From UBA7672 sp041166025 (GTDB lineage Bacteria > Pseudomonadota > Alphaproteobacteria > Caulobacterales > Hyphomonadaceae), in NCBI GenBank assembly GCA_041166025.1, contig JBEAMJ010000003.1, positions 1 through 8,177 of the forward strand: a DNA stretch of 8,177 bases. Reading direction: 5' to 3'. A program made the translations under genes and the position numbers. Shown piece by piece: positions 1 through 6,170 of this stretch. A model generated the notes under the pieces. It was given only the letters and a program-made list of their open reading frames with translations, searched no databases and was not told where the DNA came from. How positions within the stretch are numbered: the stretch's first letter is position 1; the number at the start of each line of letters is the position of its first letter.

Positions 1-323
1 GCAAATTCGATGGCTTCTCCCATCGGCGTGTCGCCGGTGACGTCGAGATCGCTAGCGGCGATCATGTCGGGCGTCTCGAAATCCTGGACCAGCTTCACCG
101 GCCCGAAGGTGACGACAGCGAGCTCGACGCGCTTCGAAGCAAGCGCATCCTCAAGCAGTTCGGTGAGCAGGGTCTGATAGCCGGCATTGAGCTGGGTCAG
201 CGGCCTGCCCTCCATCGAACCGGACGTGTCGAGGACGAGCACGCAGGGGCAGCGGGGTTCGGGGTTTTCAGCGAAGACATCGGCAATGAAGGGCGACTGC
301 ACGACCAGGGAGGTGGAGGACAT
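1..323 (-). CDS. vWA (MIDAS) domain protein, 3' end beyond window
   Basis: The frame is open from the ATG at 323 to the left edge, giving the first 107 residues. The start is supported by AGGAG eight bases upstream. Residues 28-36 (VLVLDTSGS) carry the DxSxS metal-coordinating motif (MIDAS) of von Willebrand factor A domains, followed by M-E-G-R-P. TPMGEAI near residue 99 fits the conserved Thr region, so the Mg-binding fold looks intact. There is no signal peptide or N-terminal membrane segment, so a cytosolic TerY-like vWA protein is likely. It lies 26 bp downstream of the ARPP-1 gene on the same strand, suggesting one transcript. Family knowledge: short bacterial vWA proteins of this sort often act as scaffolds in stress or conflict systems. 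The specific role and the C-terminus are unknown. Confidence 0.85.
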   Translation of the reverse strand, partial: MSSTSLVVQSPFIADVFAENPEPRCPCVLVLDTSGSMEGRPLTQLNAGYQTLLTELLEDALASKRVELAVVTFGPVKLVQDFETPDMIAASDLDVTGDTPMGEAIEF

Positions 324-349
324 GGGGGGCTCCTGTGTGGGAATGAGGC

Positions 350-1318
350 TCAGACGGCGAGCTGTTCGTCGAAGGCGGCGAGATGGAGGACGGCGTCGTC
401 ATGGATGAGGGCATGACCGGTGCACCCCTCGCCTGCGAGGCGCACATCGACCCCAAGCCCGGCGCTGGGGGCCGAGGAGATCGAAGACCCAAGCACCCGC
501 GCAATGAAGGCTTCGACGTCGGCTTTGGTTGGAACCTTCGGCGCGGTCACGTCGGACGCTTCGAGCGCATCGAAGGCGTAGCTCTTGAGAAGCTTGCGGT
601 AGATCGCGCGAAAGGCGGCTTCGGTTGCAAGCAGTTCGATACCGACAACGCGGCCGTCGAGGACGAAGGCTGCGCCCCGCTGGGCCGCGACCGGCTCGAG
701 GGAGGCTTCGAACTCGCGGAGACGCTCGCCATAGCTTTCATAGCCATCGCTGATGGCGGACGAAGCGCTGTCGACGTGCATGCGGTTGAGCTTGGCCGAA
801 ACGTCTGACCAGACCTCGTGCTGATCGGCATCGAACTGCCGTGCAACAGCATGAGCCGTTGATCCGCCAACGGCGCTCCGATCCCTATGCGTGGCGGCCA
901 TGCGTGCGGCCTTGCGCGCCCGCGCCTTCGCAAACAGGGCGTGTTCAGCCGCCCTGAAGCTGTGCGTGCTGTAGCGCCAGCGCCCTGCCTCGACGCAGGA
1001 GACAGGCAGGAGCATGTCGGCCCCAGCGGGCGCCAGGACCGAGGCATTGAGGATGCGGTTCTGTTTGGCGCCGAGAAGCTCCTCGCCATCGAGCAGCAGG
1101 ACCGGCACGGGCGACCTGCTGAGAAACCTGAGGACCGGGACCGACCCGCTGTCGGAGGTTTCCGTGACCTCGACGGCCTTGGAGGCCAGGGCCTCATCGA
1201 GAAGGATGAAGTCACCTCCCTCGCCCGCGCCGGCAAAGAGCGGGAAGATTTCGAGCCGCCCGTGGCGGCGGGATTCTCCGATCGAAACGCCGGAAAGAAG
1301 GTCGGAAATGGCTGTCAT
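350..1318 (-). CDS. ARPP-1 family domain protein
   Basis: 322 residues. The ATG at 1318 is preceded by GGGGAG about nine bases upstream. The diagnostic block is residues 75-91, LLDGEELLGAKQNRILN, followed by LPVSCVEAGRW at 104-114. I recognise these from the ARPP-1 family (ARG and rhodanese-phosphatase superfamily associated protein domain). The N-terminal half looks beta-rich. The segment around 125-205 is rich in Ala, Arg and Glu and probably helical. No membrane segment or nuclease motif is visible. Family knowledge: ARPP-1 was named from predicted prokaryotic conflict loci with ADP-ribosylglycohydrolases and rhodanese/phosphatase-like proteins, and no biochemical activity is established that I know of. 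Here it is the upstream gene of a probable operon with a vWA gene, and is divergent from the WYL regulator gene. Family assignment is fairly secure; function is not. Confidence 0.8.
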   Translation of the reverse strand: MTAISDLLSGVSIGESRRHGRLEIFPLFAGAGEGGDFILLDEALASKAVEVTETSDSGSVPVLRFLSRSPVPVLLLDGEELLGAKQNRILNASVLAPAGADMLLPVSCVEAGRWRYSTHSFRAAEHALFAKARARKAARMAATHRDRSAVGGSTAHAVARQFDADQHEVWSDVSAKLNRMHVDSASSAISDGYESYGERLREFEASLEPVAAQRGAAFVLDGRVVGIELLATEAAFRAIYRKLLKSYAFDALEASDVTAPKVPTKADVEAFIARVLGSSISSAPSAGLGVDVRLAGEGCTGHALIHDDAVLHLAAFDEQLAV

Positions 1319-1478
1319 TTTACTGCTCCCCTGAACTGGCCCATCACCCCCAACGCCAATCCGGACACAGTTCTCCCGCCGCCCCCTGCGCGCCTGCAGG
1401 GTTCGCTTGCGCTCCGAATCATCGCATTGCTAGATTGTTCTTGTTGTTCGACCCATCTACTTACTGGATGCATCTAAT
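1319..1478. promoter_or_regulatory. Divergent intergenic region between ARPP-1 and WYL genes
   Basis: This 160-bp spacer separates two divergent starts and must hold promoters for both units. The ARPP-1 ribosome-binding site is at 1327-1332. On the WYL side the DNA is less GC-rich from about 1420. It holds a TAGAT (1431-1435) / ATCTA (1455-1459) inverted pair, a direct CATCTA repeat at 1454-1459 and 1471-1476 (17-bp period), and the palindrome GATGCATC at 1467-1474. These could be operator half-sites for the WYL protein, since BrxR/CapW-type regulators bind inverted repeats near their own promoter. No convincing -35/-10 pair could be fixed on either strand. Operator assignment is inference. 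Confidence 0.35.
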
Positions 1479-2447
1479 ATGTCGACGAAGCGGCCAAAGT
1501 CAAGCGATGGCGCAATGCGTGCGCAAACGCGCAGCCGCGCGGCCGCGCCTGACGCAGCGACGACCGACAGAAAATCGGGCAGGAAGTCTGCCGACGATGC
1601 GACGCTGGCGACGGCGGAGACCACGGGACTTCCCTGGGCGACGATGAGCCGTCTTACCTTTCTGGAAGAGTCGATCTTCTGGACCGACAGCATCAACCGC
1701 AAGGATCTGATTGAGCAGTTCGGGATTTCCGAGCAGCAGGCGTCAGGCGACCTGACGCGCTATCAGGAGATCGCCCCTGACAATCTCGTCTACGACAAGA
1801 GCGACAAGACCTATCGCGCTGCTGCGCGCTTTGCGCCGCGCTTCCTGCATCCGGATACGGACGAGGTGCTGAGCCGGCTTCGCCTCACCGCGGAAGGCGT
1901 CGCTGAGGATCATCCGCTCATCGGTTCGCTCTCGCTTGGCATAGCGCCGGCGCCCGCGCGGCCCGTCGAGCCGGAGACGCTGCGCGTGATCATCCGCGCC
2001 ATACGCGAGGCACGGCAGGTGTCGGCGCACTATGTCTCGTTCTCGCAGACGGACGGGCGCATGCGGAGGATCGAACCGCACGCGCTGGGTTATGACGGGT
2101 TTCGCTGGCATGCCCGCGCGCGCGATGCCGAGGACGGCGCGTTCAAGGACTATGTGCTGGGACGCCTATCGGGCGCGAACCTGCAGGGACCAGCAGAAGC
2201 GCCATCCAGTACGGACCAGGACTGGCATGGCTGGGTGACGCTTACGATCGCGCCCAATCCTGGCCTGTCGCCGGCGCAGAAGAAGGTGATCGAGCGCGAC
2301 TATGGCATGCGTGGCGGAACGGCTGATCTCAAGGTCCGCAAGGCGCTGGCCTACTACACCAAACACAGGCTGGGGCTGGACCTGGATCCCAAGGCGCGCA
2401 GGCCGGAAGACCAGCATGTCGTTCTTCTGGAGAAGCAGCAGAAATGA
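1479..2447 (+). CDS. WYL-domain transcriptional regulator, BrxR/CapW-like
   Basis: 322 residues. Order: a basic, Ala-rich low-complexity N-terminus (1-55); a winged helix-turn-helix at about 57-115 (SINRKDLIEQFGISEQQAS at 71-89); a WYL-type Sm-like domain at about 165-235, with FRW at the position of the WYL triplet; and a C-terminal WCX-like region at about 250-318 containing APNPGLSPAQKKVIERDYGM. Family knowledge: BrxR/CapW proteins are dimeric repressors of phage-defence genes that may sense a nucleic-acid ligand through the WYL pocket. The stop codon overlaps the mrr start (ATGA), so it probably controlled that restriction gene. The start is uncertain: no Shine-Dalgarno precedes 1479, and an internal ATG at 1644 (residue 56) begins just before the wHTH, where relatives of this family usually start. 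A fragment of a second such gene lies at 5203-5280. Confidence 0.85.
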   Translation: MSTKRPKSSDGAMRAQTRSRAAAPDAATTDRKSGRKSADDATLATAETTGLPWATMSRLTFLEESIFWTDSINRKDLIEQFGISEQQASGDLTRYQEIAPDNLVYDKSDKTYRAAARFAPRFLHPDTDEVLSRLRLTAEGVAEDHPLIGSLSLGIAPAPARPVEPETLRVIIRAIREARQVSAHYVSFSQTDGRMRRIEPHALGYDGFRWHARARDAEDGAFKDYVLGRLSGANLQGPAEAPSSTDQDWHGWVTLTIAPNPGLSPAQKKVIERDYGMRGGTADLKVRKALAYYTKHRLGLDLDPKARRPEDQHVVLLEKQQK

Positions 2448-2602
2448 TGCCCGACTATCAGACCCTGATGCTGCCGGTTCTGAAGCAATCCGCCAACGGC
2501 GAGGTGCGGATCAACGACGTCGTTGAAACTCTTGCAAAGGAGCTCGGGTGTGAATCGGCGTGGGGTCCGGACGCCGATCGGCACGCCATCGCGTTGATTT
2601 AG
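2444..2602 (+). pseudogene. mrr: mrr restriction endonuclease, truncated after N-terminal segment
   Basis: The frame starts at the ATG overlapping the WYL stop (2444, or the adjacent ATG at 2447) and ends at TAG 2602, 52 codons. The first 35 residues (MMPDYQTLMLPVLKQSANGE, then VRINDVVETLAKELG) match the Mrr_N winged-helix domain of Mrr-type restriction endonucleases. Intact Mrr proteins are about 300 residues and end in a PD-(D/E)xK nuclease domain that is wholly missing here. Homology stops exactly at 2549, where the 91-bp repeat begins. The repeat supplies the final 17 residues (CESAWGPDADRHAIALI). No later mrr sequence is seen beyond the repeat, so this is a deletion or rearrangement rather than simple insertion. 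The product cannot cleave DNA. Recognition is from family memory. Confidence 0.75.
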
Positions 2603-2639
2603 CAAGAAGGCCAGGGTCACTCGCCGCCGCCAGTTCACA
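2549..2639 (+). repeat. MITE-like palindromic element, copy A (head-left)
   Basis: This 91-bp element is bounded by TGTGAATCGGCG at 2549 and CGCCAGTTCACA ending at 2639, imperfect 12-bp inverted ends that begin TG and finish CA. It is the divergent copy. Its first 19 bases (2549-2567) equal the reverse complement of 4490-4508 exactly. The rest aligns with copies B and C only in patches (TTGATTT, GGGTC and the TTCACA end). Its head truncates mrr. Its tail lies 15 bp from the hipA stop, where as a GC-rich stem-loop it could also limit read-through between the convergent genes. No target-site duplication is visible. Confidence 0.75.
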
Positions 2640-2654
2640 ACTTCCCCCTCCGCC

Positions 2655-3902
2655 CTAGAGGCGCTGAGCTTTTTCCAGGTCGGCATGCTCGAAGGCAGAG
2701 CGCATACGCTCGCACTCGCGCGCGCGCGCGCCCTGCGTCTCCGCAACCTCCCGCCACGTTGCGGTTGCTTCGCCGACCTGCTTGACGATCGCTTTGGCCT
2801 CACGCTGTGAAAGACCGAAGAGCTCTGCAACGCTGAGCACCAGATCGAGATCGCACGTACCGTCCTCAAAGCTGATGCCGGTCGTGAGGATCCGCGGACG
2901 TACATCCTGCGGCACAGGATTGACGTCGTAGGCGGGCGACAGCTTCCAACCTGCCCCGCCGGCCCAGAGGAAGCCGTGGTTGCGCAGGTGATCATCGACG
3001 TTCGAGACGAGAACGTTGAAGGTCATACGGCGGAAAAGCTCTGCGGCGTCAGACGCGGCGTTGGCGCCATGCTGCGTGAGCACGTCGACCAGTTCGGGAT
3101 AGCTTGCGCGCTGACCATCGATGAGACCCAGCATCGACAGGGCCGACAGGAACGGAACCCGCGTCTCCGGCTTGCGGTCAAAACGACGCGACAGCAGGAC
3201 GGGTTTCTGCATGACCCGGAGGAGTTCGAACCCGGGCGTTTCGATGCCGGCCCTTCCTGCGAGTGTCAGCGCGATCGCCTCCCAGAGCTCGACACTGTAG
3301 TCATCAGTCTCCTTCGGGAACTTGGCGATCGACAGGCGATTGTGTTGATCGATGACCGACGCCTTTGGACGCGCGCCCCCCAGTGAGGAACCCGGAGCGA
3401 AGATGAGCTGAAGGTCTTCCTCCGTTTCTTCGTCGCGCAGGATGCGCTCGGTCACCTGCAACAGCCGGCCAAGCGCCAGCATCCCGGGAACGCCCGCCAG
3501 GCGCGCCGCCTGAAACGCCTCCTCCCCCGCGTTCCTGAACCGCAACGCGCCCAGGCGTGAGACGTCCTCGACGCCGAGGAGGTAGTCCGCGTCCTGAAGC
3601 GTTCGCGCTGCGCGCCCTTCCCGCTCGGCGCGGTGGCGCTCGGCGCGCCGCATCAGGCTCTTGCCCCAGGTGTCCGGCGCTGAATCGCCTATGGACCCGA
3701 AGAGCGTGTGACCGTCGGCGGGCGCGAAGACGCCTCGGCCGCGGCGAAGCGCCGGTTCCAGGGAGAAGGCGTCGGCATCGGCAAGCCAGTCGGCGTGATA
3801 CTCGAATGTGGTCGCTTCCCCGCCCCGACGGGCTTGCCTCCGCAACGTGCCGACGCGCTTGAGCGCGCCATCGAGCTCGATGTGGACTTCAATGGTGCTC
3901 AT
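2655..3902 (-). CDS. hipA: HipA-family serine/threonine kinase toxin
   Basis: 415 residues, near the usual HipA length of about 400-440. The family fold is recognisable throughout. GSSLGGARPKAS (171-182) is the Gly-rich nucleotide loop, and Ser173 aligns with the regulatory autophosphorylated Ser150 of E. coli HipA. LLSRRFDR is at 236-243. The catalytic loop NVLVSNVDDHLRNHG is at 296-310, and LSPAYDVNP at 321-329 is the metal-binding segment. All key residues are present, so the kinase looks intact. Family knowledge: E. coli HipA phosphorylates glutamyl-tRNA synthetase, halting translation and causing persistence; the target here is unknown. The ATG at 3900-3902 overlaps the hipB stop (ATGA), the standard coupled antitoxin-toxin order. 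The gene ends 15 bp from repeat copy A. Confidence 0.93.
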   Translation of the reverse strand: MSTIEVHIELDGALKRVGTLRRQARRGGEATTFEYHADWLADADAFSLEPALRRGRGVFAPADGHTLFGSIGDSAPDTWGKSLMRRAERHRAEREGRAARTLQDADYLLGVEDVSRLGALRFRNAGEEAFQAARLAGVPGMLALGRLLQVTERILRDEETEEDLQLIFAPGSSLGGARPKASVIDQHNRLSIAKFPKETDDYSVELWEAIALTLAGRAGIETPGFELLRVMQKPVLLSRRFDRKPETRVPFLSALSMLGLIDGQRASYPELVDVLTQHGANAASDAAELFRRMTFNVLVSNVDDHLRNHGFLWAGGAGWKLSPAYDVNPVPQDVRPRILTTGISFEDGTCDLDLVLSVAELFGLSQREAKAIVKQVGEATATWREVAETQGARARECERMRSAFEHADLEKAQRL

Positions 3903-4276
3903 GTATCACCCGATGCTTTTGGTCTGATCGGTGAAACTGATTTCGGTCGCCGCAGACGAACGCGTTGGGGGAGGTCTTCGACCGCAGTCGCCATTCCAAC
4001 CGCGTCCTGTGCCGGGGCGGCCAGGTTTCCGATGCCCTCGAGCAGCCCAAGCGCCTGCAGGACGGCGGCATAGGCGCCCATGCTGACGCCGTGATCGCCC
4101 TTCTCGATACGGCGCAGCGTTGGCCGGGAGGTGAAGGCGCGCTCGGCCACGATTTCCGCGGGCAGACCGCGTCGTCTGCGGGCGTTATGGATGTCCTCGC
4201 CCAGCCTGCTCAGCGCGCGGCGGACGGCAAGGGATGGACGGTGAGGCGTCGGCATAATGGCAACTTCGATTTCCAC
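3899..4276 (-). CDS. hipB: HipB-like XRE-family antitoxin/repressor
   Basis: 125 residues from a GTG at 4276, or 118 from the ATG at 4255 (residue 8, MPTPHRPS). Neither start has a strong Shine-Dalgarno, and I favour the ATG slightly. A helix-turn-helix of the Cro/C1 (XRE) class spans about residues 20-78; its recognition part is AERAFTSRPTLRRIEKGDHG, followed by VSMGAYAAVLQALGL. The C-terminal tail (about 85-125) is basic and Pro-rich and probably disordered; in characterised HipB proteins a flexible C-terminus contributes to toxin contact or Lon degradation. It precedes and overlaps hipA by 4 bp, the classic layout in which the antitoxin neutralises the kinase and represses the operon. Confidence 0.88.
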   Translation of the reverse strand: MEIEVAIMPTPHRPSLAVRRALSRLGEDIHNARRRRGLPAEIVAERAFTSRPTLRRIEKGDHGVSMGAYAAVLQALGLLEGIGNLAAPAQDAVGMATAVEDLPQRVRLRRPKSVSPIRPKASGDT

Positions 4277-4330
4277 TAACTGCGCTTAATGTAATACGAT
4301 GTTTCCATTAAATCCAGCCTAAAGACGGAG
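4277..4330 (-). promoter_or_regulatory. hipBA promoter/operator region (candidate)
   Basis: This short stretch upstream of hipB is much more AT-rich than its surroundings. It contains an inverted repeat TTAATG (4286-4291) / CATTAA (4306-4311) with a 14-bp spacer, suited to a dimeric XRE repressor. A weak minus-strand promoter (TGGATT, 17-bp spacer, TACATT) can be drawn across it. It lacks the TATCC(N8)GGATA operator of E. coli hipBA, so the HipB specificity would differ. Confidence 0.35.
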
Positions 4331-4416
4331 CCAAATCTGGGCGGAAAGCTCGCCCATGGTCGCCCGGATGCCAATCTGACGAGCTTCCAACCAGCATTGC
4401 TGGATCAGCGGCATTG
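4319..4416 (-). pseudogene. Possible C-terminal gene fragment beside repeat copy B
   Basis: Reading the minus strand away from repeat copy B, one frame gives MPLIQQCWLEARQIGIRATM, then GELSAQIWLRL and a TAG at 4319-4321. The composition looks protein-like, with an amphipathic helix. The frame runs straight out of the repeat with no start or ribosome-binding site of its own. It may be the 3' end of a gene cut by the element, or chance coding potential in GC-rich DNA. I do not recognise the family. Confidence 0.2.
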
Positions 4417-4508
4417 TGTGAACAGGCGCCGATGGAGGACCCCTCGCATCATCGCGAAATCAATGGACTAGCGCGCCTATCGGAGCCGTGACCCCACGCC
4501 GATTCACA
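4417..4508 (-). repeat. MITE-like palindromic element, copy B (head-right)
   Basis: This 92-bp element runs from TGTGAACAGGCG to CGCCGATTCACA. It is identical to copy C at 87 of 92 positions without gaps. Its head (right end) joins directly to an IS66 tnpC fragment, and a GTG within it (4488) can be read in frame into that fragment. On the minus strand it encodes CESAWGHGSDRRASPLISR and a stop, the same frame used as gene tails by copies A and C. Confidence 0.85.
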
Positions 4509-4796
4509 CCGGCGCACCTGGTCGAGGGCGGGTTGCCGACCGAGGCGCTGATCGCACACGTGCTGGTCGGCAAGTATGCCGATCATCTACCGCTGTACCG
4601 CCAGGCCCAGATCTACGCCCGCTCCGGGGTTGATCTGGATCGCTCGACGCCTGCTGCCTGGGTCGGCAAGGCCGGGTTCCATCTGGCTCCTCTGGTCGAC
4701 CGGCTGGCAGAGCGTCTCAAGCAATCGAAGACGGTGTTCATGGATGAGACCCGGGCGCCGGTGCTCGACCCCGGTCGGGGACGCACAAAGACGGGA
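4509..4796 (+). pseudogene. tnpC: IS66-family transposase TnpC fragment
   Basis: About 96 residues match the central part of IS66 TnpC: HLVEGGLPTEALIAHVLVGK, then YADHLPLYRQAQIYARSG, DLDRSTPAAWVGKAGF, and FMDETRAPVLDPGRGRTKTG. The Asp of FMDET (4743-4745) is probably the first residue of the DDE triad. The N-terminal zinc-binding/leucine-zipper region is missing, cut exactly at repeat copy B, and everything after KTG is replaced by unrelated sequence at about 4797, so it is inactive. No tnpA or tnpB is present. The open frame runs on to 5138 only as the antisense of the neighbouring small gene. It is a fossil of an IS66 insertion. Confidence 0.88.
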
Positions 4797-4843
4797 TTGA
4801 CCTGCCCCGGGGATGTTCGGACCATGGCTGCGAGAGCAACCGT

Positions 4844-5110
4844 TCAGCGGCGGAATGGAACGACCTTCGCGACATCCAGGAAAGCCGCCATTCCCTCGTC
4901 GGCAACCGTGCGAAGAAACTCTTCATTCGCGGCTTCATCAGTAGGAAACAGATCGTCCCACACGGTGGAGGTGCCGGCGGCGTTTACAACCTCCAGCGTC
5001 CACATCGACTCAGTTTCGAGTCGGCAGATCCGCAAATCGACCGCTACTCCGTCCTGGTTTTCGCGCCGTGACAAACCGGAAGTCACGATATTGGGTTCGC
5101 GATCTGCCAT
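4844..5110 (-). CDS. Small hypothetical protein (88 aa)
   Basis: 88 residues with an ATG at 5110, GGAG eight to nine bases upstream, and a good promoter further up. The sequence begins MADREPNIVTSGLSRRENQD and carries WTLEVVNAAGTSTVWDDLF in the middle and a helical C-terminus (TDEAANEEFLRTVADEGMAA). I recall similar uncharacterised proteins of about 85-90 residues scattered in alphaproteobacterial genomes, but know no named domain or function. It is predicted cytosolic, acidic, with a beta-rich N-terminal half. It sits between an IS66 fragment and a WYL gene fragment and has no operon partner, so it may be cargo of the mosaic. An antitoxin or accessory role is possible but unsupported. Confidence 0.65.
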   Translation of the reverse strand: MADREPNIVTSGLSRRENQDGVAVDLRICRLETESMWTLEVVNAAGTSTVWDDLFPTDEAANEEFLRTVADEGMAAFLDVAKVVPFRR

Positions 5111-5131
5111 TTCTCGCTCCAGCGTTTTGAC

Positions 5132-5160
5132 ATGTTAGCTCGGTCTCCCACCGCATGCAA
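5132..5160 (-). promoter_or_regulatory. Sigma70-like promoter for the 88-aa gene
   Basis: On the minus strand TTGCAT (5155-5160) and TAACAT (5132-5137) are separated by exactly 17 bp. Transcription would start near 5125, leaving a short leader with GGAG before the ATG at 5110. This is read from the sequence; activity is untested. Confidence 0.5.
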
Positions 5161-5202
5161 TTTGGGCCGACAAACGGTACAAATTTACTCCGACGTTGAC
5201 AG

Positions 5203-5280
5203 CTGGCCTACTACACCAAGCACCGGCTGGGGCTGGATCTCGATCCGAAAGCCCGGCGGCCCGAGGAACGGCATGTCGTT
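5203..5280 (+). pseudogene. 3' fragment of a second WYL regulator gene
   Basis: 78 bp align without gaps to 2346-2423, the C-terminal end of the intact WYL gene, with 65 of 78 bases identical. The translation keeps 24 of 26 residues (LAYYTKHRLGLDLDPKARRP, then EERHVV against EDQHVV). Most of the 13 changes are synonymous, which means the two copies diverged as functional genes from different lineages and this is not a recent local duplication. The fragment has no start, wHTH or WYL domain, and its frame wanders on into unrelated sequence until a stop near 5420. Confidence 0.8.
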
Positions 5281-5417
5281 CAGGTACAGGGTCCAGCAGG
5301 TACGAGCTACCATCAACCCGAGGCTGAGCTGAAAAAATTTCGGTGCAGGTCACACGCGCTCAAAGACGTTGGCAATCATCTGCATCCTGAGGGGCAGATC
5401 CAGCTCATCGCGTCCCC

Positions 5418-6170
5418 TCAAAGCCCATAGACTGTCTTTAGCGTCGCCAGCGCTTCGTTCCTGGTCATGTTCTCGACCTTGAACGCGGCCGGATCGACAT
5501 CTTCGTCAGCCATGGCGTCGACGAACCGTTTGAGGTCCGCCTTGACGCTAGCGGGAAGCGTCACGGCCTCCTGTGTCAGCAGCTGGACCAGTCGAAACAC
5601 GTCGTTGCGGTGCTTCCTGATGTTGTTGGCGTCGATCTTTTCGCCAGCGTCCTTGCGCGCCTTGAGATCGAGCCAGGCGCGCGCCTTGTACGGGATCAGG
5701 AGTTTCTCGCTCAGGATGGAGACGCCGTCGATCGACTCGCGGCCTTCCCTGATCAGAGCGTAGTAGTCGTCATTGAGAAGCAGCGCCGACAGACTGACGA
5801 GCGCATCCTCGACTTCGAGGCGCACATAGCGGTCTGTATCCGGCAGATCGATCGCAGCCGCTGGCCGTGCAAACAACTCGATCATCGCCGGGAAGTCTTT
5901 GGTTTCAGGCCTGGCGAAACGATAGAATTTCTTGTCGCCATCATGCATGGCGAGCTGCGTGTACTTGCCTGCTTCCAGAAACGCCGCAAAAGCCTTGGCG
6001 AAGTCACCGCTCACCACCTCGACGCAGATGACGATGTCCAGGTCCTTGGTGGTGCGGAATGGCAGACCCGCATCGGTGAAGAGCAGATCGCAGGCGGCGC
6101 CGCCAATCAGCACATAATGGTCTCCGTGGTCAGCGAAGTAAGTCTTGAACGTGTCGAGTCCGACTACCAT
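5418..6170 (-). CDS. Nucleotidyltransferase (AbiEii/MenT-like) probable toxin
   Basis: 250 residues. The nucleotidyltransferase signature is clear: LIGGAACDLL (21-30) supplies the GG motif, TTKDLDIVI (40-48) the two metal-binding Asp (43, 45), and Glu98 in MIELFARP is the likely third acidic residue. SEKLLIPYKARAWLDLKARK (154-173) and KHRNDVFRL (187-195) match the Lys/Arg/Asp motifs downstream in DUF1814/AbiEii-type enzymes. It is soluble, with no signal peptide. Family knowledge: such enzymes are TA toxins that use NTPs, in MenT cases to block tRNA acceptor ends; the substrate here is unknown. GGAG precedes the ATG by about eight bases, and the start overlaps the upstream regulator by 7 bp, indicating coupling. 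It belongs to a different NTase branch from the AbiEii remnant at 7327-7470. Confidence 0.82.
   Translation of the reverse strand: MVVGLDTFKTYFADHGDHYVLIGGAACDLLFTDAGLPFRTTKDLDIVICVEVVSGDFAKAFAAFLEAGKYTQLAMHDGDKKFYRFARPETKDFPAMIELFARPAAAIDLPDTDRYVRLEVEDALVSLSALLLNDDYYALIREGRESIDGVSILSEKLLIPYKARAWLDLKARKDAGEKIDANNIRKHRNDVFRLVQLLTQEAVTLPASVKADLKRFVDAMADEDVDPAAFKVENMTRNEALATLKTVYGL

Larger units (their letters stand above)
2549..4508. mobile_element. Putative hipBA cassette bounded by inverted MITE-like copies
   Basis: Copies A and B of the repeat lie in opposite orientation with heads outward and enclose exactly one functional unit, hipBA. The outer ends form a perfect 19-bp inverted repeat (TGTGAATCGGCGTGGGGTC and its complement), so the 1,960-bp segment has the form of a transposase-less composite unit that could be moved in trans or flipped by recombination. 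The flanks are a broken mrr on the left and a broken IS66 tnpC on the right. The immediate flanks (CTCGGG / CCGGCG) give no clear target duplication, which argues against one recent clean insertion. The geometry is seen directly; mobility is inference. Confidence 0.35.
5111..5417. other. 307-bp stretch without an intact gene
   Basis: It holds the promoter of the 88-aa gene (5132-5160), a moderately AT-rich spacer (5161-5200) and the WYL fragment (5203-5280). It ends in a 133-bp segment that includes an A-run at about 5331-5337 and a 7-bp inverted repeat, TGAGGGG (5388-5394) / CCCCTCA (5414-5420). The right arm covers the stop codon of the nucleotidyltransferase gene. Without a T-run it is at best a weak terminator for that operon. 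No tRNA, IS end or ribosome-binding site was found. Confidence 0.5.

Noticed and set aside
2549..4508. Ends of an IS21-type element (TG...CA with repeated ATCGGCG motifs)
   Set aside because: Several ATCGGCG-like motifs occur inside the repeats, but there is no istA or istB in the interval and each copy has inverted ends of its own. A short standalone element explains the data better, though shared ancestry with IS ends remains possible.
4797..5138. Continuation of the IS66 fragment's open frame to 5138
   Set aside because: Similarity to TnpC stops after KTG at 4796. The remainder is the antisense of the 88-aa gene and its Ser/Thr-rich translation does not resemble a transposase.
5388..5420. 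TGAGGGG/CCCCTCA inverted repeat as a Rho-independent terminator
   Set aside because: The 7-bp stem has a 19-base loop and no T-run on the minus strand, and one arm is the stop codon of the NTase gene. Not convincing as an intrinsic terminator.
5360..5440. Minus-strand alternative frame past the NTase stop encoding WALRGRDELDLPLRMQMIAN, then VFERV
   Set aside because: It looks somewhat protein-like, but it has no start codon in a sensible place, overlaps the NTase 3' end in another frame and matches no family I recognise. At most it is a gene fragment.
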